From the NCBI GenBank assembly GCA_004565275.1, contig SDOX01000008.1, positions 589,327 to 653,326 of the forward strand: DNA of 64,000 nt, given 5' to 3'. The notes under the pieces were generated by a model, which worked only from the letters and a program-made list of their open reading frames with translations, was not told the DNA's origin and searched no databases. A program made the translations under genes and the position numbers. Below, one piece after another: positions 21,301 to 32,413 of this stretch. The DNA comes from Nannochloropsis salina CCMP1776 (taxonomy: Eukaryota; Sar; Eustigmatophyceae; Eustigmatales; Monodopsidaceae). Within the stretch, counting starts at the first letter, position 1; every line of letters begins with the position of its first letter.

Positions 21301-22321
21301 CCAGCGGCTGGCGCGCGTCCCCCAAACCCCCGAAGAGGAGCGCCAGGTCCCTCTCACCCTCCGGCCGAGCCAACAAGTCGATGCCTCCGTCGTCCTCGTC
21401 CTCCCCGAACGTCCCTCCATGGGCCGAGAAGGGCGACTCTGTATCCGCAGGCGAGGGGACACGGCCGGCCAGTCCCGACAAGCCCAACTCCCATCCAATG
21501 CAGGAATAGGGCGTGGGTCCGTTCACAACGGGAGATCGGTACCGCGGCAAGTAATCGCAGGAGCCACCGCCGATCCCCAAGTGACATCCCCTACCGTGTT
21601 TCGAGGAGGATTGCACCATGTATCCAGGCCCTGAACCTTCTCCTGCCGTGGCCGAGTCCGCTTCTGCCACGGCTTGACAGGCGCCTGCCTGCATGGAGAG
21701 GAGCTCCGCGTCGGGGTCGGGGTGAAGTTCGATGGTTCGGGCCAGAAGAGCCTTGGCAGCTTGAAGGCTGTGTGGGGTATTGACGCAGAGGAAAGCGCGG
21801 GCGGACTGGCGAAGCAAGCGGGCGATGGCAGCGTTGGCCTCCGAGCGGGATATCATGCCGATCTGTTGCTTGTCCCGGTACAGGAGGGAGGCTTGCTTAG
21901 AGTCTTCGCAGGAGGCCGCATACTTCCCCAGCTCAAAGAGGCAGGTGGACCTGTGAGCATAGTACACGGGCTCGGAAGGGTCCATGCGCACTGATAGATG
22001 GGGCAGGAAAATAGAGGGCATGGCGTAGTATAGCCGTGAGCGTCGACATCTTAGTGACAGCACCAAGAGGTGCACAACCTACTTGCTGATTGGTTGAAGA
22101 GAGCGTGCGCCCCACAAACGTCGACAGGTAGTAAGGGTAAGCACAGTGCTGTCCATACGTGTCTTAACGTGTGGGATGCGAAATTTCGGGCATCACTTAC
22201 CGGCCTCTTCATAACATTCCAACGCTGATCGCAGGCGGCCATTACGAAAGCGTTCGTTTCCTTCCGCTTTGACTTCAAAGGCCGCATTTTTGCGGGCAAG
22301 CTTTCTTGATCGAGCTTCCAT
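18359..22321 (-). CDS. TPR protein with DUF4470/MYND-associated region (2 exons)
   Basis: Exon 1 is 22321-22201 and exon 2 is 21990-18359 on the minus strand. The intron (210 bp) is GTAAGT...ATCAG and the split Val codon restores an unbroken TPR. The product is 1,250 aa. Residues 15-90 form TPR helices: EGNERFRNGRLRSALECYEE runs across the junction into the VRMDPSEPVYYAHRSTCLFE repeat. The middle (about residues 650-850) has the pattern of DUF4470-type proteins: FCPFKALKLLLIQPGDENHL, then FLGDVHDLGSTRAPNSLDRV and ISNVPDYTTLL. DUF4470 occurs in fungal MYND-finger/TPR proteins and in the dynein assembly factor DNAAF3. I see no MYND Cys/His cluster here. The function is unknown; a chaperone-like or assembly role is only a guess. 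It is divergent from the ZRANB3-like gene across a 2.2-kb gap. Confidence 0.7.
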
Positions 22322-24509
22322 GGATCTAAATAGTGAAGAATGTCCAGGACGTCAGGCACTCTGATCAAAGGCCAGGCTACGCACGAGCTACCGCACCAGG
22401 CTATGTCTGCAAGCAGGGTACTCGGTAGCAAGTCCACTTGAGCGACGAGATAGCCGTCCGTCCGCCCGCAAGAGCACTGGCCACCGAGGGCGAATGTCTG
22501 TACTGTAGTGATATGACATTGAGTGCAGGATATGATATGCCGTGAGTTTATAGGGAGATCGGTCTTATTAGGAAGGCTTTGTGGTATACGAGCACTTGAC
22601 CAGGCGTACGTCGTCCGGCCGTCGAGTAATCCTCCGAATGCTGTCATCCACCAAGTATGACGCTCCATGGTAGATGCAACCAAAAGCATCGACACGGTCC
22701 TAACTGGTAATATCCTGACATTGTCGTACCCATCACCCAGTCTCAATGCTCTCCTGAACTGCTTGCCTTAATGTAAACCTTCGCTCGTCGCCTCTCATGC
22801 TCCTCAACAACGCAAGAGTCGCTTGCAGGATTGTTGAGGTCTATTGCACTAAATCCCGCTCCCAGTTGCGAACGAGTGCAACGATACAAATTAGAGGACA
22901 AGACCAAAAAGCTTGCCCACCGGGTCGTAAGTGACGATCATGGAAGAAATAGAACGGGACGATTCAGCTCGCACACGACTCTACACGACACGAGAATGCG
23001 AGACTGGATGCCCTTCAGTACGTGGTGTTGAATGTTTGTCATGCTCGAACATTCCGGGACCGATAGTCCTCCTCTCGATGGATTGCCCTCCCTCATGAGA
23101 AATGCACCAGGACGGCCAGAGTACTTCGTTGATGTAAAGCATGCCGGAAGTCTTGGTGTAGTCGAGCACTAAGTGCATGAACTCGACCGTATATCTCATT
23201 TCACAAAGTTGAGCCATTGCTGCCGCATATGTGTCCGCTACGTGGAATAGACCTACGCAGTCGGAAAGCGAAACATTGCCACGTAGTGATCTTTCATTTT
23301 ATAATCTTTCATATAAAGTGAAGGTGATTATGCGGCATTGCTCGCACCAATCATACACCAGACTACTGGGAGGCAAACGAGGGTCGTATAAATATCGTGG
23401 GGTATGTAGGATAGATGCGTATCTGTGTGATGTTATGGTGCTAAACGTGTCCACACGTCTCTGAGAAGTTGCAAGACAACAAATCAGATCTACACAGTAC
23501 ACCGCACAGCCAAAAAAATGGCTTATTGTGTGGCTTCATTGATTATCATTCGACTGCTATGTAGCTTATCTGCAATTTTAAGTCAAAACGGCAAAAGAGC
23601 AGCAATGCGTGACCATCTCGGAAGGATAGGTCCACTTTCATATTCTGGTACCAAACATCAAACATTTTATGATATGCTCGAATATATCTTCTGAGAAGAC
23701 TATATATGGAGATTAACAGTCAACCCCTTTTGGAATGTGGAGTGTGAATTGGCGTAGTTTTTATGCACATTTGACAGGGATCTTCGCACGACGCCTTAAA
23801 TTTGACAATTGCTCTCCGAGATGTCAAGTGACTTTTATTTGCTTAACTTTCTTCGCATGTAGTGCAGTTCCTGCTGTGACAGAGGGTCCTCGTACAAGAT
23901 CAAAGTGGATCCGATACGACCATCCAACGACGCCATCGGAAAAGCGACCCGGAGGAAGCTCGCCAAAACCCGCAGGTCACGTTCAGCTTGACCAGGGGGT
24001 TAAGGGGAGGGACGACCAGGCAACGAGAAAGGGTATCACCGTCGCGCATGGCATTGGACGTGATGCACAGTTTCAGAGCATTCAGAAAGGATAGCAACGA
24101 ATTCCGGCGCGCTCTAACGACACCCAATGGCTCTGTTTTCACTTGGACATGCACTCTACCGTCAACCCAGGCTCCAAACAGGGTTGCCGCATGTCAAGAA
24201 GTTCGTCGGATGAAGACGTAATAGATGCAAGTAGATCTCAATTCGTGGGATCCAAGAATGGAGAGCGTAATCCACAGCCTCTGTTGGTCGCTCCAGGCCC
24301 CGTAAATGATGCGTTGTCACTCAAGGCGCTCATTCTCCGCCTGACCGCGTTGAAGTTCACCGTCGCCTTCCACTGCAGGAAACACGGACGAACTCGATTC
24401 GACTGCCCGATTCTTCAATCCACGAACTGCACTCGGATGTCTGGGCTGCCTTCTGTCGCCCGTTTGAGGTAAACGGTGTTGCGGTCGCATCTAAGACCCA
24501 TACGCGCAA
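22322..24509. other. AT-richer 2.2-kb gene-free region
   Basis: The region lies between two divergent genes and is less GC-rich than the rest of the window, especially at 23250-23750. Open frames are short (under 120 codons, except leftovers of the flanking frames) and none shows a recognised domain. It may hold a long 5' UTR or upstream exon of the ZRANB3-like gene, a decayed element, or an unrecognised RNA. Confidence 0.4.
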
Positions 24510-27500
24510 ATGCCTGTAACAAGCAGTTCGCGAGGTGACACTATTCAAGTCACCAAGTGTTCCGAGCCACAAGAATCACTCAAGCCAAAGGATTGTGGAG
24601 ACATACATGAAGAGGGAGCTTTCCGTCGAGGATCCGCTGTTTCAGCTCCCTTGCAAAAAGACAGTTTGCGGACGGACACTACTGCCTTCAAGTCATCCGT
24701 TCAACATGTGCCCTCGGGAAGCCGAAGAAACATGCCAAACTGCATCACAACCTCTGTCAAATCTAGCCTTCCATTATGTTGGCACTGCAAACACACCATG
24801 GAGGATCGAGGGGTCTGCTCCATGCCACGCTACCGCTGCCAGTTTTTCCCTCGGTGCCCAGGCCGGTGCGGGACGGACCGTCCCCAAGAAGCTGTTTTCC
24901 TGCAACTCCGCGGCCCGAGCCTGAAAGACCTTTGCCTTTCCTACCCCGACATGCCAACAACTGCCGTAACTTTTGGCGCGAATTGGTTGTCCGCTCGCTT
25001 GAAGTTGTGTGGCCTCAAAGATGCCGTGCTCGATAAAGCCCGTGGGATCCGTCCCGTACCCCCCGGGCAGAGGGGCGGAGGTGGCGCGTGGGAGGTAGTT
25101 CTGGATGTGAGAGAGTGCGAAAACGTGACCCGACTCCTGCGGGAGCATCCGACTTTGGACTTGGTGCGCGAGGTACCCTTGCCGACGTTGCGTTTTGTAA
25201 GCCGCCTCCTGGATGGTGAAGCCGCGCGCGAGGAGGGGGGCCCGGATTTTTTTGCCACGCCCGGGGAGGTGGAACGTCGCTTCGCGCTTCTTCCGCGGCG
25301 GGTCATGAAGGCCCTCTTTGATTTCCAGAAGGAAGGTGTGCGCTTTGCGCTGCGACGCCAGGGCCGGTGTTTCATAGGGGATGAAATGGGCACGGGCAAG
25401 ACCCTGCAGGCGTTGGCGGTCATGGTTTGCTACCAGACGGAATGGCCCCTCCTCATTGTTGTGCCAGCCTCGCTCCGGTTGCAGTGGGCGGAGGTGGTGG
25501 AGAAATGGGTGCCCTTCCTGCGGCCTGCGGACATCCACGTCATTTTTAGGGAGGCCGACAGGGTGTCGAGCAGGATCGAATGCCCGCCGGTCGTGATCAC
25601 CTCATACGAAATGCTTCGGAACCTGGAAGCATCCATGACCGCTGTGGCTTTCCATTGCGTCATTTTCGACGAATCCCAAAAGATGGCCACCACCCGTGCG
25701 CACAGTGCCCTGAACCGGGTGACTTCCGCCGCCCTTCGGGTCGCCTCGTCGGCCATCCGTGTCCTCCTCCTCTCAGGCACCCCTACCATGGCCCGGCCTT
25801 TCGAAATCTACGACCAGGTACGTCTTCTTCAGGCGGACCTTCTGAGCACGCCCCAAGGGTCGCATGATGGTGCGAGCAAGTGGGAATTTGGTCGAAATTA
25901 TTGCACGGGAGTACATTGGCAGACCCGTTCTCAGCGCCCTCCGCTGGCAGCCGCCAAGTACGACGGCACCAGATGTGATGAAGAGCTGTACTGGCTCCTT
26001 CGAAATGCAGTGCTGATTCGCCGGCTTAAGAAAGATGTCATGGCCGAGCTTCCGTCCTTGGTCCGGACCGTTGTAAGGGTGGAGGAAGGGAAAGGTGGGG
26101 CATCCATTTGGTCTCAACAGGTCGATAGCACGGAAACAGAAGGCAGGATAGAGTGTTCATTTGAGGGGGGGGCGTCTTATAAGAAAATTAGAGCTGCATA
26201 CGATCAAAAGTGCGCAGCGGAAACATGTCTCATGGAAATAACGGAAGACGAGCAGACTGAGCCGCAGATAACTTGGGGGGATTCAGAGCATCGTGACGAG
26301 AGGAAAAAAAGATTTGTGGACCAAAGCGAGTACCATCAGCTCGGAAACCTCAAGTTGGGAGGGGTAAAAGAATGGCTCGCTGATCGTCTTTTAGGAGGGT
26401 GGCTAGATGCGGGGGTGGTAGGGTACGAGGAAGACGCCGTTGTGGAGGCGGACGCCCCCAAATTCGTGATTTTCGCCCACCACTTGGACGTGCTTGCCGT
26501 CCTGCATGGCTTTCTTCACAACATCTTTGTGAGGCATCGCGCATGCCGGCGTCTTGCTTTTCATTGGTCGCACGTACAAATCCAGGGGTCGACGCCTCCC
26601 GAGACTCGGCAGGACCTGGTAAAACGATTCAAAAACGACAGGTATTGTCGGATGGCCTTGATTAGTATCACCGCCGGGGGAAGTGGGCTCGACCTGGCTG
26701 CGGCGTCTACGGCCGTCTTTGTCGAATTGCCCAATTCTCCCCACTGGCTCAGACAGGCAGAGGACCGCTTGCACCGTCGCGGGCAACGGCGTAGAGTGCA
26801 GATTTACTATTTGGTCTTGCCTCCCGGGAGCACGGAAGATAAGGTCTGGCAATGCATGCGACGACTCTTACGCGAGAATACGGCCGTGATCAATTCCCGG
26901 GAGGAGGCGGAGGAGCTGGACGTCCACCGCGTCGAGGAGTTCAGGGCACAAGCATCGCTTCCACAGGACGCACCGAGCCAGGCGGCTGAACACTTGGAGG
27001 GCGGCTTATTCCCATCACTGAGTGAAGGGGAGGAGAGGGAGAATTTCCGGCCTGGAAATGGTCTCTCTGAGTCGCCTCCAGAGTTTGTAAGGGAAGCATC
27101 GGAGCCAGAAGGTGGAAAAAAACACCTGAGGGGGGAGTCTGAACGTCAAGCGGACCACGTGCATGATCCTTCATATCCGGATACTTGTCTTCTGTCCGAG
27201 ACAAACGCACGTAGTGCGAACGTTTCCAGTCCCTCATCAAATCCAGCTGTAGCATCGGTGAGGAAAGCATGCAATGCTGTGGAGGATGCTGCCCAAACCA
27301 ACGGGGTCAATCGCACACAGGAAATGTCCCCGCCAACTGTCCTTGCTTCGGGCGTGCCCGTCATCGACCACTTTCTTCATGGACGCTTTGGTGGAGAGGA
27401 CTACGAGTGGGAGCTCGAGGCTCTGGCTGGTTTGACGCAAGAGGACGCGGACGAGGAGCAGACGGTGCAGGCAGCGGATGGAGAGGGACAGGTCTTGCAG

Positions 27501-29171
27501 CAGACAAGCGACGGGCTTCCGCATGACATTAATGTGAATGCTGATTTCAGTAGTTACGAAAGGTGTCGCGCAAAAAATGGAACGACTATGGAGGGAATTC
27601 ACACGGGAAATGTAGCCGAGGATACAGTGCGATGCAGCTATGAGTGTGCAGATTCTCCAGTCCGTTTGAGCCCATCTTCGCAGTGGTGCCATCCCTCACC
27701 AGACAAGAATACCCGCACAGACAAGGACATCACCAGGGCAACGTGCGCTCTCAAGGGCAATGTGGGATGTGGTCAGAAGCCCGCTGTCAAGGTCCTCTAC
27801 AATCTGTGGTTCGAAGTCAGCAAGCATACTGGATGGGTGCATTTACACGAGCACGAGGACGGGAGTAAGCCCCTCGGTGTGCACGTGGACCCCCTTGACT
27901 ACTACCACTTGACCGGCTTGGCTCAAAACGCTCTTTTCTCCCTTCCTTTGCTCGAGGAGATCCGCACGCGTGCCGCAGATGAGGTTGTTCTTGAGGATCT
28001 TCCTCCATTTATCCAGGTCGCTCCAGGGGAAAAATGGCAATTGCTCAAATTCATGACCCAATTCCAAAAGGAATGTGCGCGAATTCGCAACCAATTGTAC
28101 GGCCATGTGTTACAACCTATGGAAGATGGACTTCAAGGATGGATTCGAAAGCACCGAACCAACAGGCAAGGGGCAGGTCTGCCTCCTCGAGTCCTTTCTT
28201 CCTGGGACCCAGATTTCGGGTACCGACGACACTTGACCTACGAGGAACTCTTTGATCCCTCCCGGCACAGCAACGTGACACGGCATGTTCTCGTGACTTC
28301 TGGACGGCTCTTCCGGCGTAGCTTCCGACAGCCACTCGATCCTCAAACCCATGAGCCTATGTGTTTCTGTTGTGGCGCGGCCTTTTCCCTGCCCGGTGGG
28401 ACACGCACATTGCAGGATTTATTGTGTTCTGCCGCTTGTCTCGCCTATTTCGCGTGTCTGTCGCGGGGGGGCTTGCGGCGTGAAGTTGGACGACGGGACC
28501 GAGGAATCTGTGAAATGTGTGGGCTGGACACGTTGGGCTTGCTTGAACGGGTCAAACACTCTTCATGCCTGAAGTCCCGGGAAATGTTGGTGGTTGAGGA
28601 AGTGCCGAAATTCAAAGAGCGCCCGAAGCTGTTGGCCAGGCTGGTCCGCGAACCCAAAGAGGGACATGTGTGGCAGGCAGACCACATCCACATGGTGGCA
28701 GAAGGGGGGGGTCTCTGTGATACCACCAATGGTCGCGCCCTTTGTGTGCTGTGCCACGCAAGCGTAACCGCCGAGCAGAGTCGTTTGGGCCGTGGTGATA
28801 AACGGCGTGCAGAACGGGAAAAAGTGAACAAGGAGAGAGGCGCAGGGATGCACGTAGAAAGGGGGGAATGGGGCACAACGATTGGACAAGGTGACGCGGA
28901 AGATGGAGCGCGGGGTAGGGTGGTGCAGGATTATACAATTTTGAAGATGAGAGGGCGGAGGGACACAGAACAGGCATGCTTGAATGGGCGGACGAATCCA
29001 ATGGAGCGCGAGGACGGGGACAATCGGGGCGAAAAGGACATTCGAGGCGAAGCGTCCGGCTTGAAAGAATGTCAGCAGAGTGCAGAGGATTACGAACGCG
29101 ATGAGAACAAGAGGTTGAAAGTAAAAGCAGAGCCTATTGAAGACCATCAATTGATTGCGATGTGTCCTTGA
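24510..29171 (+). CDS. ZRANB3-like SNF2 DNA-remodelling helicase with C-terminal HNH nuclease
   Basis: 1,553 aa. Residues about 90-120 hold a Cys/His cluster (CWHCKHTMEDRGVCS...CQFFPRC). The SNF2 ATPase spans about 260-820: Walker A DEMGTGKT near residue 290, the DEAH-box variant FDESQKM near 387, SGTP, and the C-lobe ending ITAGGSGLDLAAAS and AEDRLHRRGQ. An acidic linker follows. Residues about 1090-1200 (WFEVSKHTGWVHLH...) resemble the substrate-recognition domain of ZRANB3, and residues about 1333-1420 form an HNH nuclease (CEMCG, QADHIHMV, NGRALCVLCH). SMARCAL1/ZRANB3 enzymes reanneal DNA and remodel stalled forks, and the HNH makes the ZRANB3 type a structure-specific endonuclease. A VPVIDHFLHGRF stretch near residue 950 is a weak PCNA-box candidate. 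A region rich in charged residues is inserted between the two ATPase lobes. The start codon is the first ATG of the frame and is uncertain. Confidence 0.8.
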   Translation: MPVTSSSRGDTIQVTKCSEPQESLKPKDCGDIHEEGAFRRGSAVSAPLQKDSLRTDTTAFKSSVQHVPSGSRRNMPNCITTSVKSSLPLCWHCKHTMEDRGVCSMPRYRCQFFPRCPGRCGTDRPQEAVFLQLRGPSLKDLCLSYPDMPTTAVTFGANWLSARLKLCGLKDAVLDKARGIRPVPPGQRGGGGAWEVVLDVRECENVTRLLREHPTLDLVREVPLPTLRFVSRLLDGEAAREEGGPDFFATPGEVERRFALLPRRVMKALFDFQKEGVRFALRRQGRCFIGDEMGTGKTLQALAVMVCYQTEWPLLIVVPASLRLQWAEVVEKWVPFLRPADIHVIFREADRVSSRIECPPVVITSYEMLRNLEASMTAVAFHCVIFDESQKMATTRAHSALNRVTSAALRVASSAIRVLLLSGTPTMARPFEIYDQVRLLQADLLSTPQGSHDGASKWEFGRNYCTGVHWQTRSQRPPLAAAKYDGTRCDEELYWLLRNAVLIRRLKKDVMAELPSLVRTVVRVEEGKGGASIWSQQVDSTETEGRIECSFEGGASYKKIRAAYDQKCAAETCLMEITEDEQTEPQITWGDSEHRDERKKRFVDQSEYHQLGNLKLGGVKEWLADRLLGGWLDAGVVGYEEDAVVEADAPKFVIFAHHLDVLAVLHGFLHNIFVRHRACRRLAFHWSHVQIQGSTPPETRQDLVKRFKNDRYCRMALISITAGGSGLDLAAASTAVFVELPNSPHWLRQAEDRLHRRGQRRRVQIYYLVLPPGSTEDKVWQCMRRLLRENTAVINSREEAEELDVHRVEEFRAQASLPQDAPSQAAEHLEGGLFPSLSEGEERENFRPGNGLSESPPEFVREASEPEGGKKHLRGESERQADHVHDPSYPDTCLLSETNARSANVSSPSSNPAVASVRKACNAVEDAAQTNGVNRTQEMSPPTVLASGVPVIDHFLHGRFGGEDYEWELEALAGLTQEDADEEQTVQAADGEGQVLQQTSDGLPHDINVNADFSSYERCRAKNGTTMEGIHTGNVAEDTVRCSYECADSPVRLSPSSQWCHPSPDKNTRTDKDITRATCALKGNVGCGQKPAVKVLYNLWFEVSKHTGWVHLHEHEDGSKPLGVHVDPLDYYHLTGLAQNALFSLPLLEEIRTRAADEVVLEDLPPFIQVAPGEKWQLLKFMTQFQKECARIRNQLYGHVLQPMEDGLQGWIRKHRTNRQGAGLPPRVLSSWDPDFGYRRHLTYEELFDPSRHSNVTRHVLVTSGRLFRRSFRQPLDPQTHEPMCFCCGAAFSLPGGTRTLQDLLCSAACLAYFACLSRGGLRREVGRRDRGICEMCGLDTLGLLERVKHSSCLKSREMLVVEEVPKFKERPKLLARLVREPKEGHVWQADHIHMVAEGGGLCDTTNGRALCVLCHASVTAEQSRLGRGDKRRAEREKVNKERGAGMHVERGEWGTTIGQGDAEDGARGRVVQDYTILKMRGRRDTEQACLNGRTNPMEREDGDNRGEKDIRGEASGLKECQQSAEDYERDENKRLKVKAEPIEDHQLIAMCP

Positions 29172-29363
29172 TCACGTTTGAATGTATGACAGTTGAATAC
29201 AGCATGTGTACAGAAGTGTGAAGATAAAGTGCTCAGAAAGAAGGGACGAAGGAGATGCTCAGCGAATCTCTTCGAAGTACTTACGTTCTTGCTTTGTTAT
29301 GTGAGCATCATATGTATGACATTCTTGGTTATTGAATATCGTCGGCTATACACACGGGCAGAG

Positions 29364-30476
29364 CTACCCCTCTTCTCCTGCACATCTCAAAACCCGATGT
29401 CGTCCGTACTCCCACGCTAAGAAGCCTAGACTTGTCGGAAGGGCCGCCGACGAGATGACACGAAGTCGTGGCAAGCCGTTACGTTTAAAAGCTGCCCGCA
29501 AACTTGAGACGCCTTCTTTCTCCCAGTGGGGAGTCAAATGCGACACCGTCTCCTCAACCAGGCCTGCAAGCCCCCCCGCCGCCCCAACGATGACCACGCC
29601 CAAAGGTTCCTCATGCCGTGCGTGCGTAATTGCCAGCAAAGCATCCTTAAGAACTTCAAAAGAACCGAACAAGGATGCATGAGCCAAAGAGTGAGCCAGG
29701 GCCGTTCCCGTCCACACGTTAGCAATAACGTGTTGCGCATTGATCAGGCGTCGAGCATGCTCCCACCCAACGTATAATAGCCCGTGGCATGTGCCTGCGA
29801 GACCCCCGCTGATTAGTCCTGTGATTCCCGTCATTGAGAGGGAGAAAACGTCACGCGATGTACTGAACGACGCCTCTCCGTCCACATCCTGGTCCAACCC
29901 CAATGCGTTATCCAGCGTGTCTTTGCTCGTTTCGTACATTTCAAAAACAGCCGTCCCCAAAAAACCGCTTTTGACCATGTGTGGTACAGCGCTTCGTAGA
30001 GTTTGTCCAAATAATTGAGCTTTGTGCCAACCCGCGGTCCCTAGACTTTCCTTGTGCTGCGGCCGGTTTTGCACTTCGATGTCTCGAGTCGCCTCTTTGT
30101 GCGAGCCTTTGAAGACAGAATAGGCGTCCCAAGCTGTAGAAACCTGATCGGTGATCTTGGATACAGTTTTAAGAGGGACTCTGCGGGGAAAACTTCCGAA
30201 CAAAATGCTGCGGTAAATATTGATACTACTTCGGACGGCTGCCCGTATCACTCCTGCTTCCGTACACCCTCTGTCATCCGCATCCGTCGCATCACTGGGC
30301 GGCACCGTGGACTGCGACCTGCCATGTTCCGGGGCAATAGACATGTTTTCAGATAGCCTATCGTTATCTCTGGGGCCGTCATGGAACATCTGGTGTTGTG
30401 TCCATCGCCTGTGGACGTGCAATAGAGGGGAGGTCAGAGAGCAGTGAACAGAAAGCAACGACTCGCGTGGAGTCAT
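29364..30476 (-). CDS. Atypical mitochondrial-carrier-like membrane protein (carrier A)
   Basis: 370 aa. The C-terminal 230 residues have repeated Gly-rich amphipathic segments of the mitochondrial carrier (SLC25) type: GLISGGLAGTCHGLLYVGWE and GVVIVGAAGGLAGLVEET, each followed by basic/aromatic stretches. The PX(D/E)XX(K/R)X(K/R) signature is degenerate, so transport ability is doubtful. The first 90 residues are polar and lack a domain; starts at 30389 or 30344 are also possible. It lies head to head with a second, better preserved carrier (next gene), 278 bp away, so the two may share a promoter and perhaps an origin. The substrate is unknown. A non-carrier membrane protein of mitochondria cannot be excluded. 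Confidence 0.5.
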   Translation of the reverse strand: MTPRESLLSVHCSLTSPLLHVHRRWTQHQMFHDGPRDNDRLSENMSIAPEHGRSQSTVPPSDATDADDRGCTEAGVIRAAVRSSINIYRSILFGSFPRRVPLKTVSKITDQVSTAWDAYSVFKGSHKEATRDIEVQNRPQHKESLGTAGWHKAQLFGQTLRSAVPHMVKSGFLGTAVFEMYETSKDTLDNALGLDQDVDGEASFSTSRDVFSLSMTGITGLISGGLAGTCHGLLYVGWEHARRLINAQHVIANVWTGTALAHSLAHASLFGSFEVLKDALLAITHARHEEPLGVVIVGAAGGLAGLVEETVSHLTPHWEKEGVSSLRAAFKRNGLPRLRVISSAALPTSLGFLAWEYGRHRVLRCAGEEG

Positions 30477-30754
30477 TGCGTCGACACAGATCCCGCAGCC
30501 TTCCGCGAGTTATACCAACCGCCACAAAGCCACACTTTATTCCTCCTCGCATTATTTTAACGCGGTATTGTCTCTACTACGTGGAAATACTCCGTTTCTT
30601 TTGGCAGCGGTAGCGGCAAACGCCAAGTCTCGCCAGTGGGTGCGCCGATCGCCCATGTCCACTTCAAACAGGCCCCACCACCACATGCATACACCGGAAG
30701 CTCACTCATGAGGACAACGTATTCCACAGGGGACCGTTATTCGGTCGAAGCACC

Positions 30755-32413
30755 ATGCGCATAAGCCCGCCGCTCGTCTTGGCCCCGACTGTGGGCATTT
30801 GGGCGCATCGACAGATCGAATTGCAGAGTAAAGAAAGACGGTATGTCGGCATTCCCCATTTGTACTTTTAGTGCGTTCCCTCGATTGTAGATCAACGTTT
30901 GTCATCCATACACGCGCGCAGTGCATGCAAACAAGTGTCAAACCAGAACACGCAAGGCCTAGCCTTCCGCGCCTCACACTTGACTGTGCCTCCACCACGC
31001 TTGCTGGCCTTGAGCGCAGTTGCTCCCTCTGCTCCTGGCTCAAAACCTCAGGAAAGCACTCTCAAAAAGGTAAGAAAATAATCCGGCCCAGGAGGCTGAA
31101 CTACAGGTCAACAAATTGGTATTCATTGGCTGTTCGTAAGTGATGCGTCGTGTCGCGGCATTCTCTCATGCGGATATAGAAGCATTAGTGCTTTGCTATA
31201 AGCTCACTGATTGAATACTTCCACGGACACAAATTCCAACTCCGCAGTTCCTTGTCAGTGGCACCGTTGCCTGGATATACGAATTCGGCATCGGCCACTT
31301 TTTAGAATTCGTCAAGGTCTTGAAGCAGACCAAACCTGGCACTTACTTCCAGCTCGTGCGGGGAATCGTGAGCGAGAAGGGTATCACGGGCGTGTGGGAC
31401 GGCTTTTTCCCCTGGGGCTCGATCCAAGCCATCGCCAAGGGGGCGGTCTTCGGCGGTGCTCACGCCTTGGCATTGGGACAGGTAGAGCCCATGGTGGAGA
31501 GCGGAATCCTCAGCCCCTTGATAGCGCAAACAGTGGCGGGGGGGATAGGTGGAGGCTTTCAAGGCTTGGTTCTGAGCCCTACGTTGCTATTGAAGGTAAG
31601 ATTACGGAGAAGAGCGCCACGAAGATTCCATATGTGTGTGGCGTGTCCGGGCCTGCACGCTTCTACTTGCCCGTCTGATGTACACATGCATCTCCCCGGC
31701 TGCGCAGACCCGGGTCATGACCGATCCCATCTTCCGACAAAAAATGAGCGTGTGGGAAACAAGCAAGCAATCCGCCCGCGTCGGGATGGTAGTCATTCAG
31801 AAAGAGGGCTTACCCGCCCTTATGAAAGGGAGCTTGACCTTCTCTTTAAAGCGCGTGGCTGATTGGGGCACTCGCTTCTACTTCGCCGTGCTTTCTGAAG
31901 ACCTCTTTTTCCGGCAAGGCGACGCCTCCCATGTCCTGACAAACCAGGAGAAGCTGGCGGCGTCTCTGATCGGGGGGACGCTGTCGGCGTTTCTGACCCT
32001 CCCCCTGGACGTGATGGTGGCGCAGATCCAGCAGGCCAGCAAGGCGGGGGAGAAGGTGTCGGTATTGGAGACCTTCCAGTCCGAATTCCGGCAAGGGGGA
32101 TGGGAGCGTGTGGCGGGGTTCGCCACCAAAGGCTTTCTGGCCAGGACTCTGCATGTGGCTTTGACGACAGGTGAGGCACGAGTGGAGAAAAGGACAAGAA
32201 ATGGGGTGACACAACATTCTCTCCACTTCCCCGCCTGGATGTTGTCTTCTCCTGTTGTGGCCTTTCCTTTTAACCCCCCCACACGCCCCTACATTCTTCA
32301 ATGCCCTTCCCCACCCACTTTCTTCTATCTTGACAGCCTTAATGAAGACCTTGACGTCCGTGGTATATGAATGGGTCTACGGTGCCCCCCCCTCGTCGGC
32401 GAAGAAGCCTTAA
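30755..32413 (+). CDS. Mitochondrial carrier family protein (carrier B, multi-exon)
   Basis: Exons that I trust are 31248-31595, 31708-32170 and 32337-32413. Introns start GTAAGA and GTGAGG and end CAG, and phases match. The last exon ends KTLTSVVYEW...SSAKKP before TAA at 32411. Upstream, 30922-31069 ends at a good donor (AAG/GTAAGA) in phase 0, and an ATG-bearing exon 30755-30840 with donor GTATGT fits in phase, but both are tentative. The protein has three carrier-like repeats: SGTVAWIYEFGIGHFLEFVK, then GGIGGGFQGLVLSPTLLLKTR with the signature-like P-x5-K-x-R across an intron, then LIGGTLSAFLTLPLDVMVAQ with P-x-D. It is expected in the mitochondrial inner membrane; the substrate is unknown. 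It is divergent from carrier A. Confidence 0.65.

Noticed and set aside
22981-23217. A short minus frame with a vague resemblance to the end of a copia-type polyprotein
   Set aside because: The likeness is a few residues only, there are no terminal repeats and no other element parts nearby, so I do not call an element.
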